Shown: one piece after another, positions 60,297 to 64,000 of the stretch
How the letters are laid out: every line of letters starts with the position of its first letter
Position numbering within the stretch: the first letter of the stretch is position 1
Notes under the pieces: generated by a model
Databases searched by the model: none
What the model saw: the letters and a program-made list of their open reading frames with translations, nothing else
What the model was told of the DNA's origin: nothing
Position numbers and translations under genes: made by a program
Assembly: GCF_964063345.1 (NCBI RefSeq)
Contig: NZ_OZ061318.1
Coordinates: 2,232,001 to 2,296,000 of the forward strand
From: Pseudomonas lini
GTDB taxonomy: Bacteria > Pseudomonadota > Gammaproteobacteria > Pseudomonadales > Pseudomonadaceae
Reading direction: 5' to 3'
Length of the DNA: 64,000 nucleotides

Positions 60297-61875
60297 GACG
60301 CCCAGTCCCGGCCACAAACAGGCCCAGCGATTGCTGCGCCTCTATCACCTCTACCGTTTAAGCATCGGCGTCACCTTGGTGCTGTTGATCTCCAGCAACA
60401 TGGACAACCAGTTGCTGAAATTCGCCAATGACGATTTGCTGCGCAATGGCAGCTGGTTGTACCTGGTGCTGAATATCCTGCTGGTGGTCTTTCTGGAGAA
60501 CACCCGACACCCGGCGCAGTTGTTCAGCCTGGCGCTGGTCGATGTCCTGCTGCTATGCGGCCTGTTCTATGCCGCTGGCGGCATGCCCAGCGCCATCGGC
60601 AACCTGTTGATCGTGTCGGTGGTCATCAGCAACACCCTGCTGCGCGGGCGTATCGGCCTGCTTATTGCGGCAGTTGGCGCCCTCGGCATCGTGGGTCTGA
60701 GCTTCCTTCTGAGCTTCAGCCATCCCACCAGTCCCAACGATTACCTGCAAATCGGCACTCTCGGCGCCCTGTGCTTTGCCGCTGCATTGCTGGTGCAAGG
60801 CTTGATCCGAAGACTGGAAGTCAGCGAAACCCTGGCCGAGCAGCGGGCCAGCGAAGTGCTCGGCCTCGAAGCCCTCAACGCACTGATCCTGCAACGCATG
60901 CGCACGGGCATTCTGGTGCTCGACGACCAACGGCGCGTGCAACTGGCCAATCACAGTGCCTTGACCTTGCTGGGGCAGGAAAATCTGGACGGCCAATTGA
61001 TCGACGATCATTCGATGCCGTTGGTCGAGCGGCTCCAACTATGGTTCAACAATCCGACTTTGCGCCCGCAAAGCCTGAAAATCGCCAGCAATGGCCTGGA
61101 GCTGCAACCGAGTTTCATTGCCCTGGACCAAAGCCCGCACCACCAGACGCTGGTTTTTCTCGAAGACCTCGCCCAAATCGCCCAACAGGCGCAGCAACTT
61201 AAACTCGCAGCCTTGGGCCGCCTGACTGCCGGTATTGCCCATGAAATCCGCAATCCACTGGGCGCCATTAGTCATGCCGCGCAGTTACTGCAGGAATCCG
61301 AGGAACTGAACGGCGCGGATCGGCGTCTGACGCAGATTATTCAAGATCACTCTCAGCGAATGAATCGGGTAATCGAGAACGTCCTGCAACTGTCCCGTCG
61401 CCAGCAAACCGTGCCGCAACGGCTGGATCTGCGGCCGTGGCTGGAGCACTTCGTCGCTGAAACCCGCGAAGGGGCAACCGAACGTCAGCAAATTCACCTG
61501 CACATCAGTTCCGGAGACTTCAAAACCCTGATGGATCCGAATCAACTGACCCAGATTCTCGACAATCTGTTACGCAATGCCTGGCGCCATAGCGCCCTGA
61601 ACCATGATCGGGCGCAGGCCTGGCTCAAGTTGTTTATTGACCCGGACAGCCAGTTGCCGACCCTTGAAGTCCTGGACGATGGCCCCGGCGTAGCGCCGGA
61701 CCAGCGCTCGCACTTGTTCGAACCGTTCTTTACCACCAGCAGCCAGGGTACTGGCCTGGGGCTTTATCTGTCCCGTGAGCTGTGCGAAAGCAATCAGGCC
61801 CGCCTAGACTTCAAACCACGCCAAGGCGGCGGCTGCTTTCGCATCACTTTTGCTCACGGACGGAAACAAAGTTGA
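60286..61875 (+). CDS. pilS: Sensor histidine kinase PilS of the type IV pilus two-component system
   Basis: PilS phosphorylates PilR and senses pilin level in the inner membrane. The 529-residue protein has six transmembrane helices in residues 20-190. A PAS-like region follows (MRTGILVLDDQRRVQLAN). The H-box has His319 in GIAHEIRNPLGAISHA. The ATPase domain shows DDGPGV and GTGLGLYLSRE. I use the GTG at 60286, giving VIAETPSPGHKQAQRLLRLYH at the N-terminus. A TTG upstream at 60265 is less likely. Confidence 0.94.
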   Translation: MIAETPSPGHKQAQRLLRLYHLYRLSIGVTLVLLISSNMDNQLLKFANDDLLRNGSWLYLVLNILLVVFLENTRHPAQLFSLALVDVLLLCGLFYAAGGMPSAIGNLLIVSVVISNTLLRGRIGLLIAAVGALGIVGLSFLLSFSHPTSPNDYLQIGTLGALCFAAALLVQGLIRRLEVSETLAEQRASEVLGLEALNALILQRMRTGILVLDDQRRVQLANHSALTLLGQENLDGQLIDDHSMPLVERLQLWFNNPTLRPQSLKIASNGLELQPSFIALDQSPHHQTLVFLEDLAQIAQQAQQLKLAALGRLTAGIAHEIRNPLGAISHAAQLLQESEELNGADRRLTQIIQDHSQRMNRVIENVLQLSRRQQTVPQRLDLRPWLEHFVAETREGATERQQIHLHISSGDFKTLMDPNQLTQILDNLLRNAWRHSALNHDRAQAWLKLFIDPDSQLPTLEVLDDGPGVAPDQRSHLFEPFFTTSSQGTGLGLYLSRELCESNQARLDFKPRQGGGCFRITFAHGRKQS

Positions 61876-61877
61876 AC

Positions 61878-63218
61878 ATGAGCCCACGGCAAAAAATCCT
61901 GATTGTCGACGACGAACCGGATATCCGCGAACTCCTGGAAATTACCCTGGGACGGATGAAACTCGACACCTTCAGCGCCCGCAACCTCGCAGAAGCGCAA
62001 GCACTGCTGGCACGGGAGACGTTCGACCTGTGCCTGACTGACATGCGCCTGCCCGACGGCACCGGTCTTGCCCTGGTTCAGCACATCCAGCAGTGCTATG
62101 CGCAAGTGCCGGTAGCGATGATTACCGCCTATGGCAGCCTGGAGACGGCAATCAACGCCCTCAAGGCTGGCGCCTTCGACTTTCTGACCAAACCGGTCGA
62201 CCTCAGCCGCCTGCGCGAACTGGTGGTCAGCGCGCTGAGTTTGCCTGCGCCAGGCGGCGCCAGCAGCGCCATCGACCGTCGGCTACTGGGCGACTCACTG
62301 CCGATGCGCAGTCTACGAAAACAAATCGACAAACTGGCCCGCAGCCAGGCCCCGGTGTACATCAGCGGCGAGTCCGGCAGCGGCAAGGAGTTGGTCGCCC
62401 GGCTGATCCACGATCAAGGTCCACGCGCCAGCCGACCGTTCGTGCCGGTGAACTGTGGGGCTATTCCGTCGGAATTGATGGAAAGCGAATTCTTCGGCCA
62501 TCGCAAAGGCAGTTTCAGCGGCGCGATAGAAGACAAACCCGGGCTGTTCCAGGCCGCTCAGGGTGGCACTTTGTTCCTTGATGAAGTCGCAGACCTGCCG
62601 CTGGCGATGCAGGTCAAACTGCTACGGGCGATTCAGGAGAAAGCTGTTCGCAGCATTGGTGGGCAGCAGGAAACCGTGGTTGACGTGCGCATCCTCTGCG
62701 CCACGCACAAGGACCTCAATGCCGAAGTCGCCGCCGAACGCTTTCGCCAGGATTTGTACTACCGCCTCAATGTGATCGAGTTGCGGGTGCCGCCCTTGCG
62801 CGAACGCCGCGACGACATTGAGCTTCTGGCCAACAATATGCTCAAGCGACTGGCGACCGGCACTGGCCAACCCGCCGCAAAACTCCACCCACAAGCCCTC
62901 GACGCACTGAAAAGCTATCGTTTTCCAGGGAACGTGCGAGAATTGGAGAACATGCTCGAACGGGCGCACACCTTGTGCGAGAACAAACAAATCGAAACCA
63001 GCGATCTGCGGCTGGCCGAAGGCAACTGCAACCCGGAAGGCGGTGTGCCGGACCTGACGCAAATCGACAATCTGGAAGCCTATCTGGAAAACGTCGAACG
63101 CAAACTCATCCTCCAGGCTCTGGAAGAAACCCGCTGGAATCGCACGGCGGCGGCTCAGCGGTTGAATCTGTCGTTTCGGTCGATGCGTTACAGGCTCAAG
63201 AAATTGGGGTTGGATTGA
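61878..63218 (+). CDS. pilR: Sigma-54-dependent response regulator PilR
   Basis: PilR activates pilA transcription with RpoN. The 446-residue protein has receiver Asp55, Walker A GESGSGKE near 164, a sigma-54 contact loop reading GSFSGA (211-216) instead of GAFTGA, and a C-terminal Fis-type helix-turn-helix (RTAAAQRLNLSFRSMRYRLKKLG). It starts two bases after the pilS stop. The target promoter at 39438-39454 lies in the same window. Confidence 0.96.
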   Translation: MSPRQKILIVDDEPDIRELLEITLGRMKLDTFSARNLAEAQALLARETFDLCLTDMRLPDGTGLALVQHIQQCYAQVPVAMITAYGSLETAINALKAGAFDFLTKPVDLSRLRELVVSALSLPAPGGASSAIDRRLLGDSLPMRSLRKQIDKLARSQAPVYISGESGSGKELVARLIHDQGPRASRPFVPVNCGAIPSELMESEFFGHRKGSFSGAIEDKPGLFQAAQGGTLFLDEVADLPLAMQVKLLRAIQEKAVRSIGGQQETVVDVRILCATHKDLNAEVAAERFRQDLYYRLNVIELRVPPLRERRDDIELLANNMLKRLATGTGQPAAKLHPQALDALKSYRFPGNVRELENMLERAHTLCENKQIETSDLRLAEGNCNPEGGVPDLTQIDNLEAYLENVERKLILQALEETRWNRTAAAQRLNLSFRSMRYRLKKLGLD

Positions 63219-63223
63219 GGGCC

Positions 63224-63331
63224 CCTTCGCGGGCAAGTCGGATCGCCGCACCGCTCGCTCCTACAAGTTTGAGTCGATCAATAATCTTGTGAACGACATC
63301 ACTCTGTAGGAGCGAGGCTTGCCCGCGAAGG
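63224..63331. repeat. REP-type palindrome between pilR and thiO
   Basis: The arms CCTTCGCGGGCAAG and CTTGCCCGCGAAGG, with an inner CGCTCCTACA/TGTAGGAGCG pair, form the stem. The left arm carries an extra stretch of about 15 bases. It lies between convergent genes. Confidence 0.8.
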
Positions 63332-63360
63332 CGATCTGACCGACAACAAAGATCGTTCGG

Positions 63361-64000
63361 TCAGATCCGCCCGGCCGGCGCATACGGCGCAGGATCGATA
63401 ATCGGCGCCCTACCCAGCATCACATCCGCAAACAACTGACACGACGCAGGCGCCAACACCAACCCGTTGCGGTAGTGCCCGCAGTTGAGCCAGAGCCCGT
63501 CAAAACCCGGCACCCGACCGATATAGGGAATCCCTTCCGGCGACCCCGGCCGCAACCCGGCCCAATGCCCTACTACCTCGGCATCCGCCAGCGCCGGAAT
63601 CAACTCCACCGCCGAGGTCTTCAGACTTTCCAGCGCAGTGTCGGTCGGCGTCTTGTCGAAGCCTTCATGCTCCAATGTACTGCCGATCAGAATGTGCCCG
63701 TCACGCCGAGGAATAGCATAACGCCCCTTGGCCAGAACCATGCTTGGAAGGAAGTCCGCCGCGCACTTGTAGAGAATCATCTGGCCTTTGACCGGTTCGA
63801 CCGGCAGTACCAGGCCCAGACTTTTCAGCAAGTCACCGCTCCAGGCCCCGGCCGTCAAAACCACCTGATCACCCGCAATGGCCCCCATCGAGGTCTGTAC
63901 CCCGACCACCGCAGCGCCTTCACGGATAAACCCGCTGACCTCGCATTGCTCGTGAATCGTCACGTTTGGCAGCGCCAGTAACGCTGCCTTGAGGGACTTC
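63361..64000 (-). CDS. thiO: Glycine oxidase ThiO (FAD-dependent), N-terminal part outside window
   Basis: About 212 C-terminal residues are visible, and the gene runs off the right edge. The enzyme oxidises glycine to iminoglyoxylate for the thiazole of thiamine. The DAO-type flavoprotein landmarks are VVLTAGAWSGDLL, VEPVKGQMILY, RRDGHILIGSTLEHEGFD and the FAD-binding GHYRNGLVLAP near the C-terminus. Internal ATG codons such as that at 63963 are not the true start. The position after pilSR is conserved in Pseudomonas. Confidence 0.9.
   Translation of the reverse strand, partial: KSLKAALLALPNVTIHEQCEVSGFIREGAAVVGVQTSMGAIAGDQVVLTAGAWSGDLLKSLGLVLPVEPVKGQMILYKCAADFLPSMVLAKGRYAIPRRDGHILIGSTLEHEGFDKTPTDTALESLKTSAVELIPALADAEVVGHWAGLRPGSPEGIPYIGRVPGFDGLWLNCGHYRNGLVLAPASCQLFADVMLGRAPIIDPAPYAPAGRI

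Overview
The window is a contiguous piece of chromosome from a Pseudomonas of the fluorescens lineage. Gene content and order (msrP-pssA-ilvC-ilvH-ilvI ... mrcB ... prrF-phuW ... dksA-gluQRS-cbrX-cbrA-cbrB-crcZ-pcnB-folK-panBC-panD-pgi-acs, then pilA/pilBCD-coaE-yacG ... ndh ... clpB-pgeF-rluD-bamD ... pilS-pilR-thiO) follow the conserved Pseudomonas backbone. Other support comes from the Pseudomonas-only RNAs PrrF and CrcZ, the high GC content, and the many REP-type palindromes of the kind that fill intergenic gaps in P. fluorescens relatives. No phage, integrase, transposase, rRNA or CRISPR array was seen.

Layout. 1-5.2 kb: msrP (cut by the window edge), pssA and the branched-chain amino acid operon ilvI-ilvH-ilvC, all on the minus strand. 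5.5-9.5 kb: a DUF4124 protein, then the cell-wall group mrcB (PBP1b), its lipoprotein activator lpoP and a YqcC protein. 9.6-12.4 kb: a kinase-like/ATPase fusion, a pentapeptide protein, a TfoX C-terminal-domain protein and the iron-responsive sRNA PrrF behind a Fur box. 12.4-15.3 kb: a haem-uptake remnant, phuU-phuV-phuW, in which the binding-protein gene phuT appears collapsed to 20 codons and no receptor or PhuS gene is present. 15.3-19.4 kb: a Rieske protein, sfsA, an aminotransferase, dksA and gluQRS.

19.4-24.7 kb is the carbon-catabolite control locus: cbrX, cbrA and cbrB, followed by the sigma-54-dependent sRNA CrcZ with a CbrB-type upstream site and six A-rich Hfq/Crc decoy motifs. 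24.7-33.3 kb holds pcnB, folK, panB, panC, panD, pgi and acs. The acs leader carries an AANAANAA motif, so a likely Crc/Hfq target lies on the same segment as its regulator. 33.5-38.7 kb has a methyltransferase, a DUF748 protein, a DUF2845 protein and a BON-domain protein with its own sigma-54 promoter and an upstream palindrome.

38.9-44.2 kb is the type IV pilus group (pilA divergent from pilB-pilC-pilD-coaE-yacG). Its regulators pilS-pilR lie at the other end of the window (60.3-63.2 kb), and pilA has a matching sigma-54 promoter. 45.4-49.9 kb is an apparent accessory block (PPK2, SulP anion transporter, AI-2E-family permease, small ion channel) set into otherwise conserved order. 50.5-53.5 kb has a DUF1780 gene, a decayed MOSC gene, a DUF3094 gene, ndh and an unusual EF-hand protein with two EGKCG motifs. 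A tRNA operon (Asn, Pro, Lys, Pro) follows at 53.6-54.1 kb. The rest is clpB with a sigma-32 promoter, pgeF-rluD, bamD, a PP0621 protein, pilSR and the 3' part of thiO.

The most notable points are the two internally deleted genes (phuT and MOSC) that leave only their ends, the BON-gene promoter architecture, the orphan EF-hand/EGKCG protein and the accessory PPK2/transport block.
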